A DNA stretch of 64,000 nucleotides from Nissolia schottii. Taxonomy: Eukaryota; Streptophyta; Magnoliopsida; Fabales; Fabaceae. Shown piece by piece: positions 24,640 through 37,535 of the stretch; positions within the stretch are counted from its first letter, which is position 1; every line of letters begins with the position of its first letter. Both the position numbers and the translations under genes were made by a program. The stretch covers positions 155,225 to 219,224 of the forward strand of contig QANU01068893.1 of assembly GCA_003254905.1 (NCBI GenBank), read 5' to 3'. The notes below the pieces were generated by a model. It ran no database searches and had not been told where the DNA came from. It worked only from the letters and a program-made list of their open reading frames with translations.

Positions 24640-27112
24640 TCATAAAGCATAGATCTTCTCAATGTCAGAATTATATTCATCCAAATCTGATATATTTGCA
24701 GAATAGGACCATGAGAAAGATTTGCTTCCACTCGCCCTCTTAATTCGCCTCTGGGAATTGCTGCGGAAAATGCCAAAATGTTGTCGGAAAACAAAGTAGC
24801 ACAAGCATGCTAGAGTTCCAACCAGAATTGGTGCTCCCAAAACGGTGATGGTAATAGCCATCCATGTTTGCTCTCCAACAACCTCAAAAGCTATTGCAAG
24901 AAAAGCACCACAAGTGCAAGCACATGCAACCCACATTAGCTTGTTAACCACCGACACAATCTGCCTTTGAGACCTTGTGTCCCACGCCACCAAAGTGATT
25001 TGAACTACAACAACTGCAAGTGAAATGAAAAGAGAGGTAGAATTCAAAAGGCAAAAAACTTTGAAACCGACATGGTCGGCAACATTAGCCTTCCCCGTGT
25101 CTGATCCTCCCGTTATATATTGACCAGGCAAATTGAATATGGCCAAGAATGCTATAGAGGCAAACAGGACAGCAACAACTGTGACAGAGTTAATGGTGTT
25201 TTGAACTGCTTCTCTGTGAAGTTTTTTCAATTCCTTAGCAATACCAGAAACTCGTCTGCGAGTTTTTTCGTTTTGTATTAGTTGCGACTGCACCTCATGC
25301 TTAATATCACTAACAGTTCTTTTAAGTTCCATGGCTTCATCTACTTTGCCAACATTCCTAGCATTCTTGGCACCGTATTCCCCAAGGGCTTCCATAATTT
25401 CCAAAGCTGAATCTCCATATGGAAGCTTTTCTGCCAAATCCAAGGCTGTTTCTTGCTGCCTATTGATGGCATTCACTTCCATGGCTGTATAGCTTAGCAA
25501 AAGGCTCACTGTCTGAAAATAGGAGAACCATGTGTTGGTAAAGGCAGCAATAATATATATGAAAATGGAGAATTCATTGGAAGAAATGAAAGGAAACAAG
25601 CGCATTCGTTTTGTTCATTATCGAAGGGAAACAATTATGTTCGGGTATAGAATGTAAAGAAAGAAAGTATCTTGATCTTATTGCTCTCTCACATTTCATT
25701 ACAGAAAGAAAACTAACCACATGAGATAAGTATAGAATGTAAAGATTCTATAGAAAGATTTATAACAAAACTAAAGCAAGACATGGAGCAAAATCAATAA
25801 CTACGGTTCAATGAAATGTGAGATTAACCTGCGAACGGCCTTTCCTTGTAGCCATGTGAAGAGCTGTATTGCCTTTCTTATCCCGTTCATTCAATATGGT
25901 AGGATCTGCTAGTAATATTTCCTCCACCACAGAAGTATCCTGTCCTTTGACGGCCATGTGCAGTGCAGTTTGACCTTTTTTATCTTTGATGCAGACTATT
26001 CCGAGATCTCGGGCAATAAGTGCTTTCACAATACGAAGGACGCCATACCTAGCAGCGTTGTGCAACGAAGTTTTCCCGTTTTTCCTCACTATCATCATGG
26101 AACTGACATCAACATCCAAGATAGCATTGACAACATCAAGATGGTCCTGTTCAGCAGCAGAATACAAGGGGCTGGTGTTCTTGGAGTCGCATAATTTACA
26201 AACCTCAGGCCAAGTACTCAAAAGCTCCGTCACAATATCTGGGAAAAACATTGGTAATGTTAATATGCCATAGCTGAAATCCTTATGATACTCAACATTG
26301 CAGTAAGATCACATAATTGGAACATGATGCTAATCCGTTTGCCCTTATTTCTACTCTTGTAGGACCTATCAACTGGGACAGAATACTAAAATACCAAAAT
26401 TCTTAAGATCAAGAATGTAACATTTAGAACTGATGTTGCCTCATTATGGTTATGCAATTGTGGTTAATCCATGCATAACTTGCCAAACCGAACATGGATG
26501 CTATCATATCATATGGAAAGGAAACCCTACGCAGAATAATGATAATTAGGGATGGCATAAATTCCATCATAGTCTACAGATAACATAAAATTGCCAACAG
26601 AATTATATAAACCTAACTTCCGAATAATCTTCTAAGATCAAAAATTGAACTTTATGTGATTACTTGCTGTTACAAAAGTTCCATCAACCAACCCAAAGAA
26701 ACACTAAAAGGTACCAAATCATAGACCAAAAAAAGAAAGGAAGTGAATAATTACCGAGGTGGCCACGCTTGGCAGCAACATGAAAGGCGTTCATGTCAGC
26801 CTTAGACCTAATCTTGACAACCTCCAAGTCACAGAGACTGAGCAAGAAGCTGAACACCTCCTTCAGGTTCTGCTCCGCCGCGATGTAAAGCGCGGTCTCT
26901 CCGGCATCGTTCTGGAGGGACATGACGTCAGAGAGCGACGAGGATGACCCATCTGAAGCAGAAGAAGAATCTTCCTGCTTCAGCTTGTCCACCAGCTTCT
27001 TCAGAGCATCAAGGTCACCAGATCGAACGGTGGAGAAGACTGATTGGTGGGTTATGAACCGCAGAGCCTTGGAGGAGTTGTTGGACTCCATCATCATCAT
27101 CATCATCATCAT
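24640..27112 (-). CDS. Ankyrin-repeat protein with PGG domain, ITN1/ANK type (3 exons, complete)
   Basis: A membrane ankyrin protein of the plant ANK-PGG family, whose members (ITN1, ACD6 and relatives) act in salt, ABA, ROS or defence signalling. The exact paralogue is not identified. Exons are 27112-26755, 26238-25829 and 25512-24640, joining to 1,641 nt (546 residues plus TGA). Residues about 65-290 hold ankyrin repeats (DAGETALYIAAEQ, KNTSPLYSAAEQDHLDVV, NGKTSLHNAARYGVLRIV, KGQTALHMAVKG, KGNTALHMATRKG). A short basic coiled segment precedes the PGG domain (HREAVQNTINSVTVVAVLFA, then NLPGQY). About four membrane segments follow (roughly 366-382, 407-432, 448-466, 474-498). The start lies in eight consecutive ATG codons (27112-27089), so the true N-terminus could vary by up to seven residues. 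No lesion was seen. Confidence 0.93.
26239..26754 (-). other. Intron 1 of the ankyrin/PGG gene
   Basis: A 516-bp AT-rich intron with canonical ends (G|GTAATT donor and CCCAG|ATATTG acceptor, minus strand). Nothing else was recognised in it. Confidence 0.85.
27089..27112 (-). repeat. (ATG)8 repeat forming the start codon region
   Basis: Eight tandem ATG trinucleotides, in frame with the ankyrin/PGG protein, directly before GAGTCCAAC (Glu-Ser-Asn). Any of them can initiate. Confidence 0.95.
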
Positions 27113-27445
27113 CCAAGGCCAAACACTCTGCTGCAAAAAGATTAGGTTTTATATTTTTGGATTAAATTCCCTTTCAGCTCATTAAGCCAAGTCTCTCTCG
27201 TCCATCCGAATCAAACCCAGAAAAGAAGGGAAATGTGAAAAGGGAGAAAGTGGGGAAGCTTTACTGTGTTCTCTCTTTCTTTCTTAGGGTGCAACAAGTG
27301 GCGGTTCATGGCCATTATTTATTTAAGTGAATGGATGAATGATATTGATGGGATGGGGGCGGTGGGGTCATCCGGTCATGTCATGCATGTTTCAGAGCAA
27401 AATCCATGTGAGGCTGGATTTCCATTCACTTACTTTCTTTTATAC

Positions 27446-27447
<2 letters not shown>

Positions 27448-27477
<30 letters not shown>
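27448..27477. repeat. (CT)n microsatellite upstream of ankyrin gene
   Basis: About 15 CT units, which read as GA on the transcribed strand of the minus-oriented ankyrin gene, about 340 bases upstream of its start codon. Confidence 0.9.
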
Positions 27478-27478
<1 letters not shown>

Positions 27479-27741
27479 AATACACTGCCAATTTCGCGTT
27501 GGCAGCTTTTAACTGTGTGTTGATGTCACAAGCTCAGTTTCCTGGCTTCTTACGAAAAATAATTAACTAATGCGACATTACTCTCTCTAATCATACTAAG
27601 ACTTCGTTTCTGCGTATTTTCTATTTTAGAACTCGGAAATTACTTACCGTCAAAAAAAATTAAAAAAAAAATACTCAAATCCGTGGCATGTTTATAATGT
27701 TTTAACTAGAAATTGTACTTGCACAAATACGCAGAATGTAA

Positions 27742-27745
<4 letters not shown>

Positions 27746-27779
<34 letters not shown>
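27746..27779. repeat. (TA)n microsatellite
   Basis: TA dinucleotide tract of about 17 units in intergenic DNA. Confidence 0.9.
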
Positions 27780-27783
<4 letters not shown>

Positions 27784-27859
27784 TTCTCTCCATATGTATA
27801 TATATGTACACACAACGCATATATTTAGGACGGAGTCTCGTTAGCTTTAAAGGGGACAA

Positions 27860-28010
27860 CGATCCCTCCCAAATTTTTAATGTATCACTTATTTTATATT
27901 TAATGTTTATATATGTGATTGTTCCATTACTAAGAAATCTGAACCCAGATCATTGATTACAAGGTTAAAGCTCTTTACCACTTTAATCAATTATGGAACT
28001 AATATAGCGT
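27860..28010 (-). repeat. tRNA-like SINE remnant (weak)
   Basis: On the minus strand an A-box-like TTAAAGTGGTAAAGAGC precedes a B-box-like GGGTTCAGATTTC at normal tRNA spacing. No clear tail or target repeat was found, so it is tentative. Confidence 0.3.
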
Positions 28011-28911
28011 ATTTATCAACGATTAAATAATGTTTTCATCACTTAGTTAAATCTATCAATCACACTTAAATTTTTGTCAAATTTTAAATTATTTATTCTA
28101 AATGCCTAACATTACTTAACACAAAAGATGGCTTCATTAGTAGATTCCAACTATTCCACCTCATTTTCTTCTCACTACTTTAAAGCTAACTTGTTTGCTT
28201 TGCAAAGCTTGCCTGAGTGATCTTATACTTTTTGCCCTAAATTTAATTAATTTTCCCGTTCAAATCAGGATTAGTGCCAGCTCAGAAGCTGGAGGCTGAT
28301 TCTGTTCAACAGCTAGAAAGCTTAAGTGCCTGTTTGGTTTGCAGGAAAAGTCACATTGCATGAGATAGAATTTGATGTCACTGGAAATATTTTGTTCGGG
28401 CCATATTTTTGCTAGTTTTGAACCGAGGTGGTAGAGGTTGGAATACAAGACCCCAACCATCATACCGCTCGGGATATTTAACGTCAAGAAAATTATTGTA
28501 AAATAATAATATTAAATAAAAATGAAACATGCTAATTCATTAGTAGTTATAATCTTTTTAAAATCCTTCGTATTCTAAAAAATAAAAATATATATAAATA
28601 AATTGACAGATGAGAAATGAGGGTCAATTCTCCAATAATAAAGCCAAATTAAATTAGTTGCCCCTCTTATAAGTGAACGAACCCGAGAAAGGAAGGTTAC
28701 CCGCACACGATTGCAAGTTGCCAAGATCCACAGACCGCAAGTAAAATAAGGTAACGTTCAAGTATTTTGTGGCGTCTACTGATCTATGATCTATCTTTTC
28801 TGCTTATACTACATCGAAAAATACGAAATTTTGCAGTAGACTGGAATTGGGATCCTTGCACCGATCAACAAATTAAATTACAGCATAAGTTATGAAGGCA
28901 TTTTCAAAGAA

Positions 28912-31900
28912 TCAACCCCGTAAAGAATACTTCTTCCCAGTGAATGGCTGAAACGTATTTTCTTCTTTCTCTTTATTCTCTTTGGGTGGCTCTTCTTTTG
29001 TCTCATTTGCCTGCAAAGACACAAGTTGTAGAACTTAGCAGTTCATCAATTACCAACTATAAAGCATAAGGGCAATAGGAATAGCAAATGATATGCAATA
29101 TAAGCAAGAAGCAGCAGAATTACTTTTCCTGTCTCTTTAGTGCGGTTTGCATTTGACCCAAACACAAGCTTGCCCTGAGATTGACGAGCATTACTTTGTG
29201 AACTAGAAGCTGCAGACGACTTTGAATTGACACTTGGAACATCAGGTTTCTTGTCCTTTGACCCTGAAGAAGAAGAAACTGGAGGAGGCTCATACTTCAA
29301 AGGCTTTCCATCCAAGCGTCTTCCAGCTCCAGAAAATGGGTTGAACTTCGGTTCAGTTTCAGCAGGGTCTTCCTCAACTGTAAGGAGCAACAAAAGGGTT
29401 GAGTCAAGTCTTCATAACAGATAATGCACTAATATTATGCAACACCGAAGAGTATCAGTGCAACGTGAACATGTTGAGTTTCAACTTCATTGTTACCACA
29501 ATATTTTCAAGTCCCGGAAGAAGTTCAATAACCAAATGATACATTTTGACAATTACATGTTTCCCACTCCACTCTTCCCGAGTCACAGAAATTACATGGT
29601 TCTTTTTCTACAGTAGATAGGAACAACTACGACAGGCTAAGCTCCTACTTATAAAGACAAACATAACCTTCACATTTCTTATAGACTGGATATAAAACAG
29701 AAAATGAAATAAAATAATCAACTTGCAGACACATGAATCAATAGTCATTAACAGAAATCATTCAATAATATCAAACTATGGCAATTAATGCAAAGGAGCC
29801 ATAACCAACTCGCAGACAAAGTGAAAAAAAAATCTTCTCTAGTCTCTTAAACCTGAAACTCCAGTGCTAAACCAAATCAATCAAGCTTATCCGATAGTAA
29901 AAAAAACCTGATTCTCCATTTGGGTTTTTACTTTAAATACTATTCATAAACACAACCTCTTATAACAGGCTTCCAATACCACAAATAGCAAAAAGTTACA
30001 TAAGAAAGAAAGTAGAGGAAAAACATCCAAAAAAACAGAGTAAAGAGACAAAAATTACAAAATCGTCAGACAACTACGTACCAGCAGCTTTTGCCTTGCC
30101 ACTAGAAGCTGGTGCAACTGGCTTTTCAGGTTCCTTGTAATCTAAGGGAGGAGCAAAGTCCACCTCACAGTCAGTCTCAATGATGCTTATAGCATGGGCA
30201 GGCTTAGTTTCTATAATATCTATGTAATATTTCTTGTTGTTGTAAGCAACCATAATGCTATCTCCAGTAGTCAAGCAGGAAAAATTCCTCAATGTTGTTT
30301 CCAAGCTGCATGAAAAAAACACAAAAGGTCAAACATCTACAAAAAGATCTAACCCCAGCCAGTATGTGAAAAGTAAATACAAAACAAATGGAGGATGTGG
30401 AGACAGAAATAAAAGAATACAAACCATAATGCAACAAGTAATAACTACTTCCATGAACCACTAGTGGAGAATAATTTAAAATACTGAGACAAGCTCTAAA
30501 CCATATTGCATATGATTAGTTCTTACACATGTTTTATACATACCACACATAAGGAGGAGCATGGATGCCAAGAAAAAAAAACGAAAAAGAAAAAAAAATT
30601 GAGAAAAACCATATTCCTCATCACCAATCAGAAAATAGCATAGCTTTATCAAACTTACATCTACAAACATAATAAGCATTAACTCACATCGCTTTTGGAT
30701 TGGATATATCCAAGAAGTCCATTGTGTGCGGCTGTAACTTAACATATGTCCCCTTTGGAAGTGTCACATTTTTCACTCTTACAATGTCTCCCTCTTGTAA
30801 AAGCATGTTCTCCATCATCTGTAAAACAACTCACGAAAAAGCAGCATCAATTAGAAGGACTCAAAAGTCAAGGTAGAACCATACTAGTGAGCAAGCTTAC
30901 AACCATATTCACAGACAATTACTTTTGAATGCCTACCCAGTACGGCATGTATATCATGCCTTCCTCTGCAATGAACTCCAGAACACCACAATGAGAAACC
31001 CGCTCAACAGCATCATTTCGGAGTTCAAACAACATGGGATAATCAATATGCAGAGACGCTGCAAATTAAAGTTGATATTAGTATCGTAAACTCATCGGTT
31101 ACATATCTATTCACCGCGAAAAACTCTGCAACAAATATAAGGGTTCAAAAAAGTAACGTAACTAACCTAGACGGTCAAGTGCTGATGGAGGCATTATAAC
31201 TGAAGCACAACAAGAATTTAATTTTGATATCAGACAAGAACAAAACAAAACATGATATTCCAAAAAATCAGATCTAGCATGGACATTGAAACTTACTTTT
31301 ATCACCACTTTCAATTTGGGGCTGCAAATTAATAGATGGAAAAGAGAGAGAGACAGAAAAGTTAGATTGCTTTATGAAATATTTCATTTTAAGAATATCA
31401 CAACTTTAAAACATTAGTAATTATAGATTTAGGCCAGCATCTCTTCCACAATATCTTCAGGCATTCAAGGAAAATATGAAGAAGATATTATGCTTTTGAA
31501 GTTTCAATCATAATAGGGGTCAATATGCGTTAACAAAGTTGACGATTCTTTCCATGATTACAAATTTTTATATTAAATCTGTAGTTACCCTTAACAAGAC
31601 AAAAGTTTAGGTTTAATGTCTAAACAATTTCATTTTAACCATAAAAATTATAATCATAATCACTCAGAATGTGATTTTAATGATTTATGAAAATATTCAA
31701 TTTAATTTGATTGGCAAGAGACATAAGACTTTGTGTTCCTTTATTTGAATTTATGAAGAACACCAGAAAAGAAGCCTGAGAAATCAGCATTCAGAAGTAA
31801 GAAACATATGCTACATAACTCGTGACTGAGTTTAGTTCATTCAGAAGCAATAAATCCAATTTATATTGCAATGAGCACAAACCCAACTACTGATAAAAAA

Positions 31901-32348
31901 GGGTAATTGACTAGTTTATTGTCAATAAACGTCATCAAAACATAAGGTGCAGCACAAAATTAGCAACTGATGCATGCCTGAAGTGAATGCTAACCTTTTC
32001 AATAAAAGAAGCAGGGTAACATCGATAAGTCTGCTCAAACGACGTCCCGTGATATCCATATCCGTCAAAATACTGTGACAAGTGTGCCAGTAGATAATAT
32101 TAAAATACCAGAAAATATCATCATCATCACTACATCAATATTTTACATCTTTGCACATAACCAGAACAACATAAAGGGTAAAATAAATGAATTAAGTAAC
32201 ATGCTAGAAGGGAGAAAAGCATCACTATAAAATTTCAAAAATAAATAAATAGCTGATATATAAAGGAGCCGATACAAAGTATCAATAGGAACTAAAACAG
32301 CAACATAAATTATCGTTTCTGGCAATAGCACATTACAAAGCTTACCAT
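28912..32348 (-). CDS. UFD1: UFD1, ubiquitin fusion degradation protein 1 (9 coding exons, complete)
   Basis: UFD1 pairs with NPL4 as the substrate adaptor of the AAA ATPase CDC48/p97 and delivers ubiquitinated proteins for extraction and degradation. Coding exons: 32348-32346, 32072-31995, 31321-31297, 31199-31167, 31058-30937, 30818-30688, 30305-30082, 29377-29124 and 29010-28912. They join to 969 nt (322 residues plus TGA), close to Arabidopsis UFD1 at about 319. The N-terminal UFD1 fold is clear ([76 protein letters not shown]). The C-terminal tail includes [16 protein letters not shown] and ends GKKYSLRG, as in plant UFD1. Exon 1 contributes only the ATG, and exons 3 and 4 are 25 and 33 nt. 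All junctions are GT-AG. The gene looks functional. Confidence 0.96.
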
Positions 32349-32633
32349 TTTGTATTGAGCTGGATGTTAGACAAGAGGATCAACCCTTGCTGCTCCCTGA
32401 AAGGGTAAACAACCATATGGCTCAAACACAAAATTGAGTAACCAATTGTACGAAATTCATAGTAGTAACTATGCCTATAAAAATAAGACTTGATGAACCT
32501 CAAGCAATTGGAATGAAAATTAGAAGAAACCCTAAGACCTAGGGGAGCGTAGCAAGCATTCCGATACACTTCGTAGTAAAAAAATATATATATATACTAC
32601 CATCGTTTAGAAGTTTGGAAGGAGAAGATTGAA
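32349..32633 (-). other. UFD1 5' UTR region outside the duplicated block
   Basis: This stretch lies upstream of the UFD1 ATG and is not part of the duplicated block. It should hold UFD1 leader exon and/or leader intron sequence. A donor-like CTTCAG|GTGAAT at about 32815 on the minus strand suggests that a 5' UTR exon lies further upstream, inside the duplicated block. Confidence 0.45.
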
Positions 32634-35600
32634 TAAACGTAGCTGAAGCAAATTCAAGTAATTATCAAGAACGCAGCGCAAAAAAAAAAAAGAAAAAAAA
32701 AGAAGGAACTGAGAGGATCCAGAATGAATTGAGAATTGATGATAGGTTAGAAGGGTCGAATTGGAATAAAACAATTGATGAGTAGAAGGATGAAAGTGGG
32801 AAGAGAGAAATTCACCTGAAGCTGAGGCTTTGATCGGAGAACTGATGAGAATAAGTGAGACGGATGAGAATGAAGAATGGAAGGAATAATTTGAGGAGGG
32901 TTGAAACTTGAGAGAGGGGCACGGGGTAAGGTAGGTAGATTGCAGAATGGGGAACCAAACCCAAACGGCTGTGCTTCGGTGCGTGACGCGTACGCCTTTT
33001 TATGCCAGGGATCGTAAGTGTCACATAGGCGCTGTGATAAATAACACTACACATACATAGATAGAGATATTTTTTATTGATTGATATCTTTTTAAAACTA
33101 GATTTTATTGTTGTTATCCCATCATCTTTTACGGTGGAATGATATCTAACTAATTTTATCTATTTTTTCTCCATATCTATTACTTTATTCTTTTTCAATA
33201 ATTTAAAAATATAATTGAATTAAACTTTAAATCAGTTTCAAACTAAATATTATTTAATTTTGAACTAATTTATTGTTATGAAATGTAATACATTTAATTC
33301 TATTTTATACCGTATTAAATTAATTTTAAATTTAACAAGCATATTGCTAAGAGAAAAAATGGAAAGACAGAATCAGCCTAAGTAGTTTTGATATGATAGA
33401 GATATTATTGGATAGTGCTGCTTTCAATTCAAAATAATTGTCAAATTTTTGGAATTTCAGGATTTAGGAGTATTTATCAACCTTAAATATTAAGATAGAA
33501 ACATAGAGTCCATAAAAAGATGGGGTAGTTTTTAATTTTTTAATAATATCTTTAATTTAATTGCTTTTATTAAAAACTGCATGATCAAAGAAAGTATATA
33601 TTAATTACATTAGTGAAATTGATATAAATAATTTTGTCTAATATATTACCAAGATTTTTTTTTTCTTAATTTGTTTGCAAATGACAATTATTCTAAGAGA
33701 TAGAGTATTGATAAAAATTAACTTTAGTATACTTTTTTGGTGCATCTAGAAAATCTACCACCGCTACAATGGTTAATTGTCTCACTAAGTTCACATAAAG
33801 TGGTTCACAAAATATTTTTCATTATCATAGATGAGGATCAAATATGTATAATTATTAAAAATGATATGAATTTATTTAATAATTTACAATAAAATAAAAT
33901 TATTTTAAAAATTTAACTATGGAAAATTTGATGAGATCTAAAGTTGAACTTAAAATAATTTAACTATATATGTACAAGATAACTTTTAACTATTGAAAAA
34001 ATTACAAGAAAAAAGTCATTATTGGTACTATCCAAATTCACCCTAAGAAATTTTGCCAAAATACCAAATTTTCAAATCTCCTTTATCCATCCAACCTATC
34101 ATCTACTAAGCACCAAAAAAACCTATCATCTGCCTTCACAACTTTATCATCACCAACAATCTCGCGATGCTCCACCCATGATCTTTATTTTATCCGATTT
34201 CTTTGGTACGACAACTTCCAGTTCACTAGGAAGGGCTATTACTTCACCATTCCCTACTGGACCTAAGAGCTACACTGCAAGAGACATCTTAAAGAAACAA
34301 AAATGCTAATGTCAATAATACCAACAGAGGCCAAATGAATTGTTGCAATAAAAGATAGCTTCATGCATTAACAAGGTAAAAAATATAGCATACCTATAAC
34401 TAAAGGTATGACCCCAACCCCACCCCCCAACAAAAAAAGTCTTGAATAAAAATGTCCCTAGCATGCAAATCTAATAGCAGAGTACTGAAAAGAAGAGTAA
34501 TGGAGAGTTGATATCAGGGAGAAGGAGCAAAACAGAATGGAAAGATGTCAGGCTGTGAATGGTGGAGATAAGAGAAATGGAGAAATTTTCAATATGGAGG
34601 AAAAGGAGCATAACAGGACAAGTCAGACTATTACGTAAGGATTGCATACATGTTGGTTGTCATCTTTTTCCTTTGATTTTCCCGATGGAAAGTTCCTATC
34701 CCATAGGATTGTCTCTCTAGTTTCACTTCCATGGCCATATAAATAATACTGAGATTTCCAGTTTTAAGTTCTCACAACAAAATCAGAAGGAAGAGATCCT
34801 CAAAGTAAAACAAAAAAGGAAAAAACAAACCCAATCAGAGAGCAGTATATAGTATGTCGAAGCAGCAAAACAATGTTAACACATACCTTGGAGGACTCGT
34901 CAGTGTGTCAGGATTCCATGCTTGGTCACGTATAGGTGTCCTCATTCCATCATGAATAGGAGTTGCTAAAAATAACAGTACATTAAACAAATATAGCATA
35001 AGCCTATTAGTCAAATACAAGACACCAATGTCAAGCATCAAATCGATAAAAAGAAATCAAACAAACCTCCAGGATCTCGCATAGGAGTCATGTACAAATG
35101 TAATGGCGTTCGAGAAGGATGCATTGGGGTTTCACTTCACATACCATATTTTCTCTATTGAAAGACACAAGACACATCTGGGTGAGTATCTTCTGATGAA
35201 CCCAATGAATCAAATATCAAATATTATATATACAATATTATACATATAACTTACCAATATGGGGTTACAACGACATTGTCAGATATATGGTTGTGGTCAA
35301 CTGCAAGCACACAGGTCAAAGGACACACAAATACAATGATAACAAGCAGTTCAGGTGTTTTGCAAAAACTAGAAGGCCTACCTGTCACAGCCTTCATTTG
35401 AGACTCCAATTCAACCCGAACTGATGTGCCTTTAACTTCTATAACACGCCCATGGTAACCTTTACAAGGACCCTGGCATACTTTAACTTTTGCACCAACC
35501 AAGTCATCATGCCCCCTTCTACCTGTATGCCATCGCCCAGCTTGACCCCCAGAGAAATTAAAATCAAACCACTTTCTTCAAAAGAAAAGAGGATACATCA

Positions 35601-37535
35601 AAACAATAGACAGATTCCATGTTTCAGCACATAAAACAACACAGATTTTAACATCCATTTGATCAGAGGCCCTCCTCGTGAAAACCTCCTTGGGGACTGT
35701 GGAATACCAGGTGGAGTTTTGAGGCTGGGAAATCTTGAGTGGGCATCTCTCTAGGAAAAGGCAAGGAATAAATTAAGCAAAAGTTGCAAAACATTTACAC
35801 AAATAAAACAAAAAATCTAAAAAGCATAAGAATTGGAAGAAGAAAAAAAAAGGAGAATTGGTTACACATCAGTCACCACTTGAGCGTGAACCTTCTCCTA
35901 TGACTACACATGATTGGGTCTTGGCACATATAAAGCATGCATGTTCAAGATGATGCCAATCAAAGATGAACAAGACTCCCCCATGTTTGTGCTCCACACC
36001 AAAAAAAAAAAATCGATGATCTGGAAAACACAAGGTCTAAAAAAGTAAATTTAGCCAAAATTTATAAAAACTCACTTTGCAGGGACCCTCAACAATCCGC
36101 ATAATGTCCTTTGATGAAACTATATTTTTAAACTTATCATGCACACTTATTTTCTTCTGTATCTTACACTTGATATCTGTTAATTTAACAAGCACAGCTT
36201 CAGGTTTGTCAGGAACCCCCTTGAGAACCTAGAAAAATGGCACACATGTTGATATAATGACAAAGGTCTCAATTTAAATAAGAAAAGGTCTAAGTTTTGA
36301 CACATTAAGTGAGAGAATAACCTGAAATGCTTCACTTTCTACACGAATTATTACACCAAAGCTCGAATCACTGCACCATGTAAAGTTGGAAGTGAGAACA
36401 GTCTGAACCATAGCATACAGAGGCAACGAGCTATGCCTAATCTCAAGAACGGCAAAAGGCTTACTCTAGCAATACAAGATCACAAAGTTCATAGTCCCCA
36501 ATTTTTGTAACTCCAGTGGTCGCTTCAGAACTCTCCACAACATCATCAGCAAACACGGATCTGCAGAGAGAACATTTCTATGTCAGTCTTGCACTACATA
36601 TAAATGCAAAAAATCACAAGTCTTTCAGCATGGCTACAAAGAGGCCATAGAGCTCACGCGTTCTTTTGTTGTATCAGATATTAAAATGAGTACATGCTGC
36701 TCCACCTTCACAACCATGCCAGTAGCACCCTCTTGAACACCCAAAACAACCTTAACATGGTTTCGAGGTTCAAAATATTTACAAAGTTCCTTTTTATTTA
36801 CAGCAAGGGTTTTCTGAAGGGAAAACAAAGGTAAATAAATTAAATCATGATGGAAACAGTTCATTACTAATCATCAACATGCAAAACTGTAGGCTTTTGA
36901 AGGGAAACCAGCCAATTATCAATTCATACTTACTGGAAGACCCTTGATTTCTAGTTTTATATGAACATTATCTTCATGAACTTTCTCCACCCACCCCTTC
37001 AAGTTCTTTAAATCACCCTTGACAACAATAACAGCATCACCTTTCATAAAATGCCCTTCCTTTCTGTTTTCAATCAAAGTTGACAGAATAGCTTTGTCAT
37101 CATTGTCGCAACTTTCACCAGTTTCGCGAAAATTTTCAAGTTCATACAAAGTAGTTTTGATGTTCTGAGCACTAATGGATTTTATTGATATAGTTTTGAG
37201 TAAGAATCCATCCTTGAACATCATTCCCCCAATTGTATCAACTTGTTCTCCATAGGCATCATGTCTATGCTCTATACGAATATGCAGTTCCCTGTACAAA
37301 ATGCACAAATCCTATCAGATCAGGAACAAGAAAAAACAGCAACAACAACAACCACAGCTGAGCCTTGTCCCACTAGGTGAGGTGAGCTATATGGATTTGA
37401 CGATACTATAGTTGTCCTATCATAAAAACATGACTACAGTCAAAAACATTAAAATCCAAATCCTTTTTAATGGTCTGGCATATAATTTTTCTTAATCTCC
37501 CTTTACCTCTAATTATCAAGCTACCCTCCATGTGG
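32634..37535. repeat. Segmental duplication, block A
   Basis: This 4.9-kb block reappears in the same orientation at 49684-60941. It covers the presumed UFD1 promoter and leader (32634-33060), an AT-rich stretch (33060-34020) and the 3' two-thirds of the SPT5-like pseudogene up to the intron before 37291. The match starts near TAAACG-GCTGAAGCAAATTC and ends at CTACCCTCCATGTGG. The copies share most bases, with scattered substitutions and small indels. None of the three large insertions of block B is present here. Confidence 0.93.
33061..34139. other. AT-rich intergenic DNA within block A
   Basis: This is AT-rich DNA between the UFD1 upstream region and the SPT5-like pseudogene. No gene, ORF or element was recognised beyond its duplication at about 51780-52910. 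Confidence 0.6.

Larger units (their letters stand above)
27113..28911. other. Intergenic between ankyrin gene and UFD1 (shared 5' and 3' flanks)
   Basis: The part nearest 27113 is the probable 5' UTR and promoter of the minus-strand ankyrin gene. It includes a CT repeat (27448-27477) that lies upstream of that gene. A TA microsatellite (27746-27779) and a SINE-like trace (27860-28010) follow. The remainder up to 28911 is AT-rich sequence and the UFD1 3' UTR. No gene was found. Confidence 0.6.

Noticed and set aside
24304-24645. 113-residue plus-strand ORF next to the ankyrin gene
   Set aside because: It includes translated TA microsatellite and overlaps the ankyrin 3' UTR on the other strand.
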